Assembly (NCBI GenBank): GCA_001784555.1
Contig: MFRM01000017.1
Span: 1-40,007, forward strand
Direction: 5' to 3'
DNA length: 40,007 bases
From: Candidatus Melainabacteria bacterium RIFCSPHIGHO2_02_FULL_34_12
GTDB taxonomy: Bacteria; Cyanobacteriota; Vampirovibrionia; 2-02-FULL-35-15
In this document: piece by piece, positions 1 to 8,204 of the stretch
How the letters are laid out: every line of letters starts with the position of its first letter
How positions within the stretch are numbered: the first letter of the stretch is position 1
Translations under genes and position numbers: made by a program
Notes under the pieces: model-generated
Told to the model about the DNA's origin: nothing
What the model saw: only the letters and a program-made list of their open reading frames with translations
The model's database searches: none

Positions 1-290
1 CAGTTCCATTGTGGCTGATCATCCTCTCAGACCAGCTAATGATCGTTGCCTTGGTAGGCCGTTACCCTACCAACTAGCTAATCATACGCAGGCTCAACTT
101 GGATCGATAAATCTTTCACCTCTCGGCAATATGCGGTATTAGCCCAAGTTTCCCCAGGTTATCCCACAATCCAAGGTAGATTCCCACGCGTTACTCACCC
201 GTCCGCCACTCCCCTTGCGGGGCGTTCGACTTGCATGTATGAGGCATGCCGCCAGCGTTCGTCCTGAGCCAGGATCAAACTCTCCATAGC
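1..290 (-). rRNA. rrs: 16S ribosomal RNA, 5' portion (gene continues past left edge)
   Basis: The reverse complement starts with the universal 5' end of 16S rRNA: the 27F primer site maps to 264-283, followed by conserved text such as GCTGGCGGCATGC, CATGCAAGTCGAAC and GTGGCGGACGGGTGAGTAAC. Only about 290 nt of the roughly 1,500-nt gene are present, transcribed leftwards. The V1 loop is very short. The 5' boundary is estimated by analogy with E. coli numbering (about 7 nt before the primer site), so it could be off by a few bases. It lies head to head with rpsO. No tRNA, 23S or 5S gene can be seen because these would lie beyond the edge. Confidence 0.97.
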
Positions 291-598
291 TTTTAGTTTC
301 TTAATTTCTCAAATTTTTGACAGGATTACATTTCGGTAGAGAAAAGTTATTTTCTTCTACCAATTTGTGCTGTAAATAGTTTTAGTTACTTATTATCAGT
401 ATTCACTACCATTAATATTATGGCGGATATTTATATTAGCAGGCTTAGGTTCTAATATCAATAATTATTAAGAAGTCAAAATAATCAGTATTAATAATAA
501 CCAAAAAATACATTTTCGAAAAAAATCATGAACCAGTGTTATTAATTATATAAATCATGGTAAATTATAATCTGAACACTAAGGTTAAAGAAAAATTA
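291..598. other. Intergenic region between divergent 16S rRNA and rpsO
   Basis: About 308 bases without a gene, strongly AT-rich. It must hold the 16S promoter and leader (leftwards) and the rpsO promoter (rightwards). On the minus strand, TTGACT (479-474) and TATTAG (457-452) are 16 nt apart and would make a plausible sigma-70-type rRNA promoter. An imperfect inverted repeat with an 11-bp stem and one bulge lies at 335-361, inside the predicted rRNA leader, and may be part of a pre-16S processing stem. On the plus strand a TATAAT (566-571) sits about 28 nt before the preferred rpsO start. All of these are pattern matches only. Confidence 0.4.
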
Positions 599-868
599 AT
601 GGCAGTAACAAAAGAAAAGAAAAAGGATTTAGTTTCACAGAGTCAAAGACATAAAAAGGATACTGGCTCTCCAGAAGTTCAAGTAACTGTCCTTACTGAA
701 AAAATAAGCACTTTAACTAATCATTTATCAAATAGTCCAAAAGACTATCAGAGTCAGCGCGGGCTAATAATGTTAGTTGGAAAAAGAAGAAGACAATTGA
801 ACTATTTAAAAACTATTAATACTGAATCATACAGAAAAATCCTTGATCAATTAGCAATAAGAGGTTAA
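599..868 (+). CDS. rpsO: 30S ribosomal protein S15
   Basis: S15 binds the central domain of 16S rRNA early in 30S assembly and contacts the large subunit. The sequence has the family hallmarks: DTGSPEVQ near residues 22-29, LTEKI, the HxxxxxKDYxSxRGL stretch and the KRRRQLNYL basic block. I chose the ATG at 599 because it gives 89 residues, the standard family length, and the usual MAVTKE-like N-terminus. An ATG at 557 would add 14 unsupported residues and lies upstream of a TATAAT at 566-571. The ribosome-binding site is weak (AAGG about 14 nt upstream). It is followed by pnp, the common rpsO-pnp order; in other bacteria S15 represses its own translation. Confidence 0.97.
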   Translation: MAVTKEKKKDLVSQSQRHKKDTGSPEVQVTVLTEKISTLTNHLSNSPKDYQSQRGLIMLVGKRRRQLNYLKTINTESYRKILDQLAIRG

Positions 869-977
869 TTAATTTTGCCATTTAATTATTGATTTTACCT
901 TGTGCAAATAAGGCACCTAGTGTTAATTGCATAAAAAATTCAATTGATAAATTTTCTACCAAGGAGAAAGAGGAAAA

Positions 978-3173
978 ATGACAACTACAAAAAGTGAAGA
1001 AACAACAATAGAAACAAAAACGCCAGAAAGTAATTTAAACAATAATCTTAAAGAAGTAAGACTAACCATTAACGGCAAAGAAATCATAATTCAGACCGGC
1101 AAGCTAGCTAAGCAAGCCAATGGTTCAGTAACAGTTCAATGCGGAGACACAATGTTGCTGGTTACAGCAGTAAAGTCAGATCAGCCAAGAGAAGACATAG
1201 ACTTTTTTCCATTGCTTTGTGACTTTGAAGAAAGAATAAGTTCAGTTGGAAGAATACCAGGAAGCTATAACAGACGCGAGAACAAACCACCAGACAAATC
1301 AACTCTTACAGCACGCTTAATGGACAGACCTTTAAGGCCTCTTTTTCCCGAAGGATTCTATAACGATGTTCAAGTGGTTGCAACTACTCTAAGCACAGAT
1401 CAAATTAATCCGCCTGATGTACTGGCTATGCTTGGTGCATCATTTGCATTAGAAATATCAGATATTCCATTTAACGGTCCTATTGGTGCAGTACGAATAG
1501 GAATGATTCATAACAAGTTTATTGCTAATCCAACTTTTGAAGAAATAGAAAAAAGCGAGCTTGACTTAGTAGTAGCAGGCACAAGTGATTCAATTATGAT
1601 GGTTGAAGCAGGCGCAAAGCTGGTTAGCGAAGAAGTAGTTTTAAATGCACTTGCTTTTGCACAAGGGATTATAAAACAGCAAGTAGAAGTTCAGAAACAA
1701 CTTGCAAAATTATGCAATGTAAAAAAACTAGAATTTACACCTCCTGAAAAGAGCAAAGAATTAATAGAGATTATTGAGAAGTATTCAAAACAACCTCTTT
1801 TAAAATCAATGGATAATGTAAAAGATAAAGCTACTCGTAATAAATATACTAAAGAGGCAAAAGAAAAAGTCACAAAAGCAATTGAAGATTTAAAAGATGG
1901 AAATCCATTAAAAGAGCTTCTTAAAAAACCAAAAAAAATAAGCGCCGAAGTTGCACTTTTGGAAGAAACTCTCATGAGAAAAAAAATCCTGGAAGAAGGG
2001 ATTAGAGCAGACGGCAGAAAGTGCAATGAAGTAAGACAAATCACTTCCGAAGTAGGAATTTTACCTCGCGTGCATGGTACAGGACTTTTTACCAGAGGGA
2101 CTACACAGGTATTATCCTCATGCACTCTCGGCACAACCGGTGATGCACAAAAATTAGACGGAACAGATCCGCAAACTGAAAAAAGATATTTGCACCATTA
2201 TAATTTCCCTGGATATTCTGTAGGCGAAGTAAAACCCAGCAGAACACCTGCCAGAAGAGAAATCGGACATGGAAACCTAGCTGAACGTGCAATATTGCCA
2301 GTACTACCGGATAAAGAACATTTTCCATACACTATACGTGTAGTTTCAGAAGTACTTGAATCAAATGGTTCTACAAGTATGGCAAGTACTTGCGGCAGCA
2401 CACTTTCTCTTATGGATGCAGGTGTTCCGATTAAAGCACCAATTGCTGGAGTAGCAATGGGATTAATTAAAGAAGGTGACAGATTTGCAATATTAACTGA
2501 CATACAAGGACTAGAAGATTTTCTGGGTGACATGGACTTTAAAGTTACTGGCTCTAAGAAGGGCATTTCGGCTCTTCAAATGGATATTAAAATCCAGGGC
2601 ATAACTCTTGAAATAATGAAAATTGCTCTTGAGCAAGCAAGAACCGGAAGGTTATTTATCTTAGAAAAAATGCTTGAAGTTCTTCCTAAACCACGAACGG
2701 AAATGTCAAAATGGGCACCAAGAATACTTACACTTAAAGTTGACATGTCTGATATTGGTACCATAATCGGACCTGGCGGAAAAATGATTAGAAGAATTAC
2801 TGAAGAAACCGGTGCAAAAATTGATATAGAAGAAGACGGTACAGTACTAATTGCATCACCTGACAATGAAAAAGCCCTTAAAGCAAAAAAATGGGTTCAA
2901 AGTTTGGTTGAAAAGATTCAGCCTGGTACAATTTATTCTGGCAAAGTTGTAAGGATTGCACCGATAGGTGCATTTGTAGAAATCCTTCCAAACAAAGAAG
3001 GACTAGTTCATATTTCACAACTACAGGATAAAAGAACTGAAAAAGTAGAAGATGTAGTAAAACTCGGAGATGTAATTGCTGTGAGAGTAAGAGAAATCGA
3101 TGAGCGCGGAAGACTCAGCCTTACGATGCGTGGTATTACAAAAGAAGAAGCTGATAAAGTGCTGACTGCGTAA
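978..3173 (+). CDS. pnp: Polyribonucleotide nucleotidyltransferase (PNPase)
   Basis: A 731-residue phosphorolytic 3'-5' exoribonuclease that releases nucleoside diphosphates and works in mRNA decay. Domains in order: first RNase PH domain (about 25-160), the all-helical linker (about 260-330), second RNase PH domain (about 345-560; contains FTRGTTQ and the GEVKPSRTPARREIGHG stretch), a KH domain with the GxxG loop IIGPGGK at about 595-601, and an S1 domain (about 650-725) starting at YSGKVVRIAPIGAFVEI. A strong ribosome-binding site, AAGGAG, lies about 12 nt before the ATG. It lies 109 bases after rpsO. Its stop codon lies 1 nt from the stop of the oppositely oriented sdhB, leaving no room for a separate terminator. 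Confidence 0.98.
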   Translation: MTTTKSEETTIETKTPESNLNNNLKEVRLTINGKEIIIQTGKLAKQANGSVTVQCGDTMLLVTAVKSDQPREDIDFFPLLCDFEERISSVGRIPGSYNRRENKPPDKSTLTARLMDRPLRPLFPEGFYNDVQVVATTLSTDQINPPDVLAMLGASFALEISDIPFNGPIGAVRIGMIHNKFIANPTFEEIEKSELDLVVAGTSDSIMMVEAGAKLVSEEVVLNALAFAQGIIKQQVEVQKQLAKLCNVKKLEFTPPEKSKELIEIIEKYSKQPLLKSMDNVKDKATRNKYTKEAKEKVTKAIEDLKDGNPLKELLKKPKKISAEVALLEETLMRKKILEEGIRADGRKCNEVRQITSEVGILPRVHGTGLFTRGTTQVLSSCTLGTTGDAQKLDGTDPQTEKRYLHHYNFPGYSVGEVKPSRTPARREIGHGNLAERAILPVLPDKEHFPYTIRVVSEVLESNGSTSMASTCGSTLSLMDAGVPIKAPIAGVAMGLIKEGDRFAILTDIQGLEDFLGDMDFKVTGSKKGISALQMDIKIQGITLEIMKIALEQARTGRLFILEKMLEVLPKPRTEMSKWAPRILTLKVDMSDIGTIIGPGGKMIRRITEETGAKIDIEEDGTVLIASPDNEKALKAKKWVQSLVEKIQPGTIYSGKVVRIAPIGAFVEILPNKEGLVHISQLQDKRTEKVEDVVKLGDVIAVRVREIDERGRLSLTMRGITKEEADKVLTA

Positions 3174-3174
3174 A

Positions 3175-3927
3175 TTATTGCATCCCAAAAATCTTTCTGA
3201 AAATCATTTTAAAAGGATCATAATACTTATCAACGATCCTTTCCTTAAGCGGAATTATTGCATTGTCAGTTATATGTATATCCTCAGGACAAACCTCTGT
3301 ACAACACTTAGTTATATTACAAAAACCAATTCCCATATCGTTTTTTAAATCACTTAATCTGTCAGCAGCATCAAGAGGATGCATTTCAAGCCCTGCTACA
3401 CGTACAAAAAATCTTGGTCCTGCAAATTTTGGTTTTAAATCATGATCACGAATTACATGGCAGACATTCTGACAAGCGAAACACTCTATGCATTTTCTAA
3501 ATTCCTGGACTCTATCAACATCTCTTTGTTTCATAATCCAGTTAGTGTTTTCTTTTGGTGTAAATGGTTTAATTTTTTTATTGACTTCATAATTCCAGGA
3601 AACATCACAAGCCAAATCTTTTATAATCGGAAAAGATTTCATGGGGCGAACATTGATTTCTTCATCTAAATTAAAATCGTCCAGTCTGGACTTACACATT
3701 AACTTAGGCTTTCCATTTACTTCTGCACTACATGACCCACATTTAGCTGCTTTGCAGTTCCATCTAACTGCTAAATCAGGAGCCTGATTTTTCTGAATAT
3801 AATGAATAGCATCTAATACAACCATTCCTTCTTCTACGGGAACGGTGTATTCTACTTCCTGCCCTTCACTGGCATTGCCTCGATATACTTTAAATTTTGC
3901 GTTTTTCATTCTGTATGGGCTTGCCAT
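3175..3927 (-). CDS. sdhB: Succinate dehydrogenase/fumarate reductase iron-sulfur subunit
   Basis: The electron-transfer subunit that passes electrons from SdhA's FAD to the quinone site. All three cluster motifs are visible: the 2Fe-2S ligands in CKAAKCGSC plus a later LMC, the 4Fe-4S motif CIECFACQNVC, and the third cluster motif CNITKCCTEVCPED. Length 250 residues is typical. A good GGAGG (CCTCC at 3936-3940 on the plus strand) lies about 8-9 nt upstream of the start. The start codon sits at the centre of a perfect 20-bp palindrome (separate entry). It is the last gene of sdhCAB, 27 nt after sdhA. The order anchor-flavoprotein-iron-sulfur matches mycobacterial Sdh1 as I recall it. Confidence 0.96.
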   Translation of the reverse strand: MASPYRMKNAKFKVYRGNASEGQEVEYTVPVEEGMVVLDAIHYIQKNQAPDLAVRWNCKAAKCGSCSAEVNGKPKLMCKSRLDDFNLDEEINVRPMKSFPIIKDLACDVSWNYEVNKKIKPFTPKENTNWIMKQRDVDRVQEFRKCIECFACQNVCHVIRDHDLKPKFAGPRFFVRVAGLEMHPLDAADRLSDLKNDMGIGFCNITKCCTEVCPEDIHITDNAIIPLKERIVDKYYDPFKMIFRKIFGMQ

Positions 3928-3936
3928 GGCAAGCCC
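3917..3936 (-). promoter_or_regulatory. Perfect 20-bp palindrome over the sdhB start codon
   Basis: The bases GGGCTTGCCATGGCAAGCCC are their own reverse complement and contain the sdhB ATG (3927-3925) at the centre. In the mRNA they could form an 8-bp, GC-rich stem with CAUG, holding most of the start codon, as the loop. The GGAGG ribosome-binding site directly abuts the 5' arm. A stem here would mask initiation unless opened, for example by ribosomes finishing sdhA 27 nt upstream (translational coupling). A DNA-binding site is the alternative. The structure is seen; its regulatory role is inferred. Confidence 0.6.
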
Positions 3937-3954
3937 CTCCTTCCTTTAATACGG

Positions 3955-5706
3955 TCACTTTAATAGATTGCTGTATTTTGAAACTCGACCTTCGTCATTT
4001 TTTAAAACTTCTTTTAATTCTTTTGACATAGGAATTACAGGAGCTTTGCCTACAACCATTTCACCATTTGTCCCTAATTTAATCAAACTTGTCCATGTAG
4101 CATCATCTGGATTTGGATCTGGATAATCAATTCTGGAATGAGCACCTCTACTTTCTTTTCTTTGAATAGCAGATCTGGCTATAGCTTCAGAATACATAAT
4201 CATATTCTGAAGATCATATGCCATATGCCAACCTGGATTATACATTCTAGAACCTTCAATTTTTACTTTTTTTGCTTTTTCTTTTAATTTTGAAAGTCCA
4301 TTAATAGCTTTTTGAATATCATTTTCAGTTCTAAATATTCCAACATTAGCCTGCATTAAATCTTGTAAATCCATATGAACTGCATATGGATTTTCACCTG
4401 AATTTTCAAAAAACGAAATAACTTCTTTTTCTGAAGATTCTATTTCTTTTTCATTTATTTTTGCTTGGGAATTTTTCTTTGCAAATTCACTGGCATATAA
4501 TCCAGCTCTTCTTCCAAAAACCACTAAATCAGAAAGGGAGTTTCCACCTAATCTATTTGCACCATGCATTCCACCTGCTACTTCACCTGCTGCAAAAAGT
4601 CCTGGCACACAAGACATAGCTGTTTCAGCCTCAACCCTTACACCACCCATTGAATAATGACAGGTAGGTCCTACTTCCATTGGTCCTTTTGTAATATCTA
4701 CATCTGCTAAATCTTTAAACTGATGATACATGCTGGGAAGTTTTTTCTTTACATAGTCAGCACCTTTATGACTAATATCCAAATAAGCACCACCGTGAAC
4801 AGATCCTCTTCCTTCTTTATTTTCTGTATAAATTGCTCTGGCTACTACATCTCGGGTAGAAAGATCCATAAGCTTAGGATCATACCTTTCCATAAAACGT
4901 TCGCCTTTATTATTGGTCAGAGTTCCACCTTCTCCGCGCACTGCTTCAGTAACAAGAATGCCACTTACTCCAGGAGGCCAAATCATTCCTGTAGGATGAA
5001 ATTGAATAAACTCACAGTCAATTAATTCTGCTCCAGCATTATATGCAAGAGCCTGACCATCTGCTGTATACTCCCATGAATTAGAGGTAATTTTATACAT
5101 TTTCCCCATACCGCCAGTAGCAAGAACTACTGACTTTGCTTTAAAAATCACAAACTTTCCTGTCTCTCTCCAGTATCCAAATGCTCCAGAAATTCTATCT
5201 CCATCTTTTAAAAGCTTAGTAACAGTACACTCCATATAAACATCAATGCCCATGTGAACACCTTTATCCTGAAGTGTTCTAATCATTTCCAGTCCAGTTC
5301 TATCTCCTACATGCGAAAGTCTTTTATATTTATGTCCACCAAATGCACGCTGTAAAATTTTCCCTTCATTTGTTCTGTCAAAAACTGCACCCCAATGCTC
5401 AAGCTCATGAACTCTTTCAGGTGCTTCTTTTGCATGGAGCTCTGCCATTTTAAAATTGTTTATATATTTTCCGCCAAACATTGTATCTGTAAAATGTGTC
5501 TGCCAACTATCCTCTTTATCCACATTTGCAAGTGCTGCAGCAATACCACCTTCTGCCATAACCGTATGTGCTTTTCCAAGAAGCGATTTACAAACCAAAC
5601 CAACAGATACACCATTAGCTGAGGCTTCAATGGCTGCCCGCAAACCGGCCCCACCAGCTCCTATTACCAGCACATCATGTTCATGAATTTCAAATCGATC
5701 CAACAT
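3955..5706 (-). CDS. sdhA: Succinate dehydrogenase/fumarate reductase flavoprotein subunit
   Basis: The catalytic subunit that oxidises succinate to fumarate, with covalently bound FAD. Seen: the dinucleotide-binding loop VIGAGGAGLRAA near the N-terminus; AHTVMAEGGIAAAL, whose His is the usual FAD-linking residue; FHPTG; RGEGG; HYSMGGVRVE; and the AGEVAGGMHGANRLGGNSL FAD contact region. I chose the ATG at 5706, giving 583 residues that start MLDRFEIHEHDV; a start at 5745 would extend 39 nt into sdhC in another frame. The ATG overlaps the sdhC stop by one base (TAATG) and has AAGG about 9 nt upstream, so translation is probably coupled to sdhC. No frame breaks are visible. Confidence 0.96.
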   Translation of the reverse strand: MLDRFEIHEHDVLVIGAGGAGLRAAIEASANGVSVGLVCKSLLGKAHTVMAEGGIAAALANVDKEDSWQTHFTDTMFGGKYINNFKMAELHAKEAPERVHELEHWGAVFDRTNEGKILQRAFGGHKYKRLSHVGDRTGLEMIRTLQDKGVHMGIDVYMECTVTKLLKDGDRISGAFGYWRETGKFVIFKAKSVVLATGGMGKMYKITSNSWEYTADGQALAYNAGAELIDCEFIQFHPTGMIWPPGVSGILVTEAVRGEGGTLTNNKGERFMERYDPKLMDLSTRDVVARAIYTENKEGRGSVHGGAYLDISHKGADYVKKKLPSMYHQFKDLADVDITKGPMEVGPTCHYSMGGVRVEAETAMSCVPGLFAAGEVAGGMHGANRLGGNSLSDLVVFGRRAGLYASEFAKKNSQAKINEKEIESSEKEVISFFENSGENPYAVHMDLQDLMQANVGIFRTENDIQKAINGLSKLKEKAKKVKIEGSRMYNPGWHMAYDLQNMIMYSEAIARSAIQRKESRGAHSRIDYPDPNPDDATWTSLIKLGTNGEMVVGKAPVIPMSKELKEVLKNDEGRVSKYSNLLK

Positions 5707-6449
5707 TACAACAACCTTATATCCGTCCACACACCCATCGAACACATTCTTATATAGAAGTCAGCAAAACCCACCATAAAAAGACTAGTCCATGCCCAAA
5801 ACATATGATGTTCATTTGCACAACTTATTTTTTCGTAAATTTTAAACTGGTAACCACATTTAAAACTATCCATGCAGCCTCCAATTAAATGTCTAAATGA
5901 ATGACATGAAAGAGAATACATAGTAAGCAAAAATGTGTTAGCAAATAAAACAACCGTTCCAACTCCGACTCCAAATTGACCGTTAAAATTAAAAGCTTTA
6001 ATTACATCACTCCACAAAAAAAATAATAGAACAGTAGCACCAAGTAAAAAATATCTGTGAATGTTTTGAAATATAAAAGGGAATGTTGTCTCACCTGTAT
6101 ATTTTTCACCTGAACAACCTTCACTGACAGCACATGCTGGTGGGTCCATAAAATAAGAGCGGTAATATGCTTTTCTGTAGTAATAACAAGTAGCTCTAAA
6201 ACCAGCCGGAATCCATAATATTAAAAAGGCAGGAGAGAAATGCCACCAGTCAAAAATTAAGAGCGGTGAATAAAATGGCGAAAGATATGGACCGAACTCA
6301 TAGTTCTTACCCTGAAACGCAGCCCATGTTGCATAAAGAAGAAATAATCCAAGTCCAATTGCATAAACCAAAGGCTCAAGCCACCAGAGATCTTTTCTTT
6401 GTGTAGTTCCAAATGTTTCTTTTTTTGATTGATTTAAAATTGTAACCAT
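5706..6449 (-). CDS. sdhC: Succinate dehydrogenase membrane anchor, five-helix Sdh1-like type
   Basis: A 247-residue membrane protein opening the sdhCAB operon. Hydrophobic segments lie at about 25-45, 60-84, 128-147, 158-178 and 214-234, so five helices rather than the three of classic SdhC. Several Cys and His residues sit in or next to helices: ATCYYYRKAYYRSYF, PPACAV, SCHSFRHLIGGC and CANEHH. The length, helix count, gene order and Cys/His pattern resemble the anchor of mycobacterial Sdh1, for which a membrane-embedded Rieske-type 2Fe-2S cluster has been reported as I recall. Whether a haem or a cluster is bound here cannot be told from sequence alone. It should pass electrons to a quinone, probably menaquinone. 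No clear ribosome-binding site. Confidence 0.82.
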   Translation of the reverse strand: MVTILNQSKKETFGTTQRKDLWWLEPLVYAIGLGLFLLYATWAAFQGKNYEFGPYLSPFYSPLLIFDWWHFSPAFLILWIPAGFRATCYYYRKAYYRSYFMDPPACAVSEGCSGEKYTGETTFPFIFQNIHRYFLLGATVLLFFLWSDVIKAFNFNGQFGVGVGTVVLFANTFLLTMYSLSCHSFRHLIGGCMDSFKCGYQFKIYEKISCANEHHMFWAWTSLFMVGFADFYIRMCSMGVWTDIRLL

Positions 6450-6485
6450 ACAAAAAATGACTTTTCAAACGCACTTGCCATTGTA

Positions 6486-6562
6486 GCATCTGTTCGATTT
6501 ATTCGACAGATGCGATCCAACAAAAAGGACCAACCAAAGGAAACTTCAGCTTGTCTGAAGTT
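6486..6562. other. Two inverted repeats upstream of sdhC
   Basis: Two hairpin-forming repeats lie in the 189-bp gap between the 440-aa gene and sdhC. At 6486-6513, GCATCTGT pairs with ACAGATGC and the stem continues with CGA/TCG after a one-base bulge. At 6542-6562, AACTTCAG pairs perfectly with CTGAAGTT across a 5-nt loop. Neither is followed by a clean T run on either strand, so a simple intrinsic terminator is not supported. Either could act as an operator or an mRNA 5' structure for sdhCAB, or mark the 3' end of the upstream transcript. Confidence 0.4.
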
Positions 6563-6638
6563 AAATAAAAAGAAACGAAATTATTTTACAATAGATTTTA
6601 ATTTCACACACTGATAATTTACAATTAATCCTATCAAC

Positions 6639-7961
6639 TTAATAAATACCTTTGGAAATTCTTAGTCTCATAAATATATAACTTATGATATTAAGTATTA
6701 CTCCAAGAAAAGCACTGTTTCCTAAAAAAGCTTTTCCAAAAGCACCAACAGCATTATCCATACCCTTAAAAGCAGTTTCTGCTAATGTTTCATCGCCTAG
6801 CTTTACAGCAGCATCAAATTCCGCTTCCAACTTATCAAGAGTTTTTACTTTTTTGATTCCAAGTTCTTCTGGTTCACTCTCATCTATTAATCTAGTGCCA
6901 GATTTCTTATCACTCCATGAAGCAAATTTCGAATGCAGCCATTCAATTCCATAAATAAAACAAGGCCAAAATGCACTAAGCCTAATTATTCGTTCAGAGA
7001 ATTCACCAATAGTTCTTGAAGCCAGTAACATTCCCGCATCCCCTCCGAAAAATACATATCCTGCTAGATTTAATTTATTTGCAAAAATACCTTTATAGTA
7101 ATCAAATTGTTTAAGGTGTGTTTTTACAAACTTCTTTATCCATGTATCTTTAACTTCTTCATCAGTACTCCTGGCTGACTCGTCAATGGTTTTTGCAAAA
7201 TAGTGACTGCCAAAAACTGTCGGAAAGATGCCTGCAACAAATTTAAGCCATTTGAATCTATTGTGAAAATCCATGCTTTCATGTTTTTGAGAATCTTGCA
7301 AAAACTTATCTTCACCTGAAAAACCTATTAAACCTAAAATCATCTGCTCAAACCAATTCTGGCACCATGGCACAATATATGTTAGTAGCCCTGAAATCTG
7401 AACATCCCACCTGACTACAAATGACTTTGCATGTAAAAGCTTTTCTTTAAATTGAAGCACCAAATTATTGTTTACAGTACCGTCATCAGCATTACAAAAG
7501 GTAGCTTTTACTGCTTCATCTGCTTCTAATTTTCTAACACTGTCAACAAATGCAATATTTGAAGTTTCATTGTTTTTTTCAGGAATCAAATCAGTAAACT
7601 GATTTAAAAAAGTATTTTTAAAAGTTTTAGGTAAATCAAACTTTCTAGCTGAAATAAAATTTAGTACTGGGACTATTAATGTGGGAATTATTAATGAATT
7701 AACTATAAATAAACTTATTCTTACGCCTGCACCCAATGCGGATTTATAACCTCTTAAAACTAACTCACAAGCAATGGTGGGCAAGTCTGCGCCTAGTGCC
7801 TCTATGCCAACTCTTTGTGCTAAGTGGTTTTTTTCACCACCTTTAACTACTTTATAGAAAAACTTTGACTTAAGCTCAGAAGCTCTTTGTGACAATTCAG
7901 CAAGTCTTGGACTTAAAGAAGTGCTTTCAACAGCAAGAGATGAAGTATGAAGCAAAAACAA
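6639..7961 (-). CDS. Unrecognised 440-residue membrane-associated protein
   Basis: I do not recognise this protein. It has one strong hydrophobic segment (residues 82-103), a weaker stretch around LLTYIVPW, and a hydrophobic C-terminal helix at about 417-431 ending in basic residues, so it probably sits in the inner membrane. There is no cleavable signal peptide; the N-terminus is a polar helix rich in Ser, Leu and Lys. The start is a TTG preceded by AAGGA with 9 nt spacing, a better site than any later ATG. It follows tRNA-Ser by 127 bp of AT-rich sequence and precedes sdhC by 189 bp on the same strand. Mixed residue use, an intact frame and a clear ribosome-binding site argue that it is real. 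Confidence 0.75.
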   Translation of the reverse strand: MFLLHTSSLAVESTSLSPRLAELSQRASELKSKFFYKVVKGGEKNHLAQRVGIEALGADLPTIACELVLRGYKSALGAGVRISLFIVNSLIIPTLIVPVLNFISARKFDLPKTFKNTFLNQFTDLIPEKNNETSNIAFVDSVRKLEADEAVKATFCNADDGTVNNNLVLQFKEKLLHAKSFVVRWDVQISGLLTYIVPWCQNWFEQMILGLIGFSGEDKFLQDSQKHESMDFHNRFKWLKFVAGIFPTVFGSHYFAKTIDESARSTDEEVKDTWIKKFVKTHLKQFDYYKGIFANKLNLAGYVFFGGDAGMLLASRTIGEFSERIIRLSAFWPCFIYGIEWLHSKFASWSDKKSGTRLIDESEPEELGIKKVKTLDKLEAEFDAAVKLGDETLAETAFKGMDNAVGAFGKAFLGNSAFLGVILNIISYIFMRLRISKGIY

Positions 7962-8088
7962 AATATATAATCCTTAAATAAAGCATTTTTAAAATTAGTT
8001 ATTGTAAATTTTAAATCAAACAAAATGTCAATACTACATAAAACAATTATTAAATAGGTTTATATTTGGTTATTTTAGATTTTAAATC

Positions 8089-8175
8089 CGGACAGGGAGG
8101 GATTCGAACCCCCGGATAGCTTACGCCATCAGTAGTTTTCAAGACTACCTCCTTAAACCACTCGGACACCTGTCC
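8089..8175 (-). tRNA. tRNA-Ser(UGA)
   Basis: The reverse complement gives a complete class II tRNA. The acceptor arm GGACAGG pairs with CCTGTCC, the discriminator is G as in serine tRNAs, the anticodon stem-loop contains CTTGAAAAC with anticodon TGA, a long variable arm follows, and the T arm is GGGGGTTCGAATCCCTC. The 3' CCA is not encoded (the next bases are GAT), so it must be added enzymatically. It reads UCA and probably other UCN codons. It lies only 29 bp downstream of the mlaD stop codon on the same strand, so it may be cotranscribed with the mla genes or start from a promoter inside the end of mlaD. Confidence 0.97.
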
Positions 8176-8204
8176 ATTATTTTTTACCATAAAATAGCAT
8201 TTCC

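Noticed and set aside
557..598. Longer N-terminus for ribosomal protein S15 from the ATG at 557
   Set aside because: Adds 14 residues outside the family and lies upstream of a likely -10 box; the ATG at 599 gives the standard 89 residues.
1691..2866. Long minus-strand ORFs inside pnp
   Set aside because: Shadows of a fully conserved PNPase reading frame.
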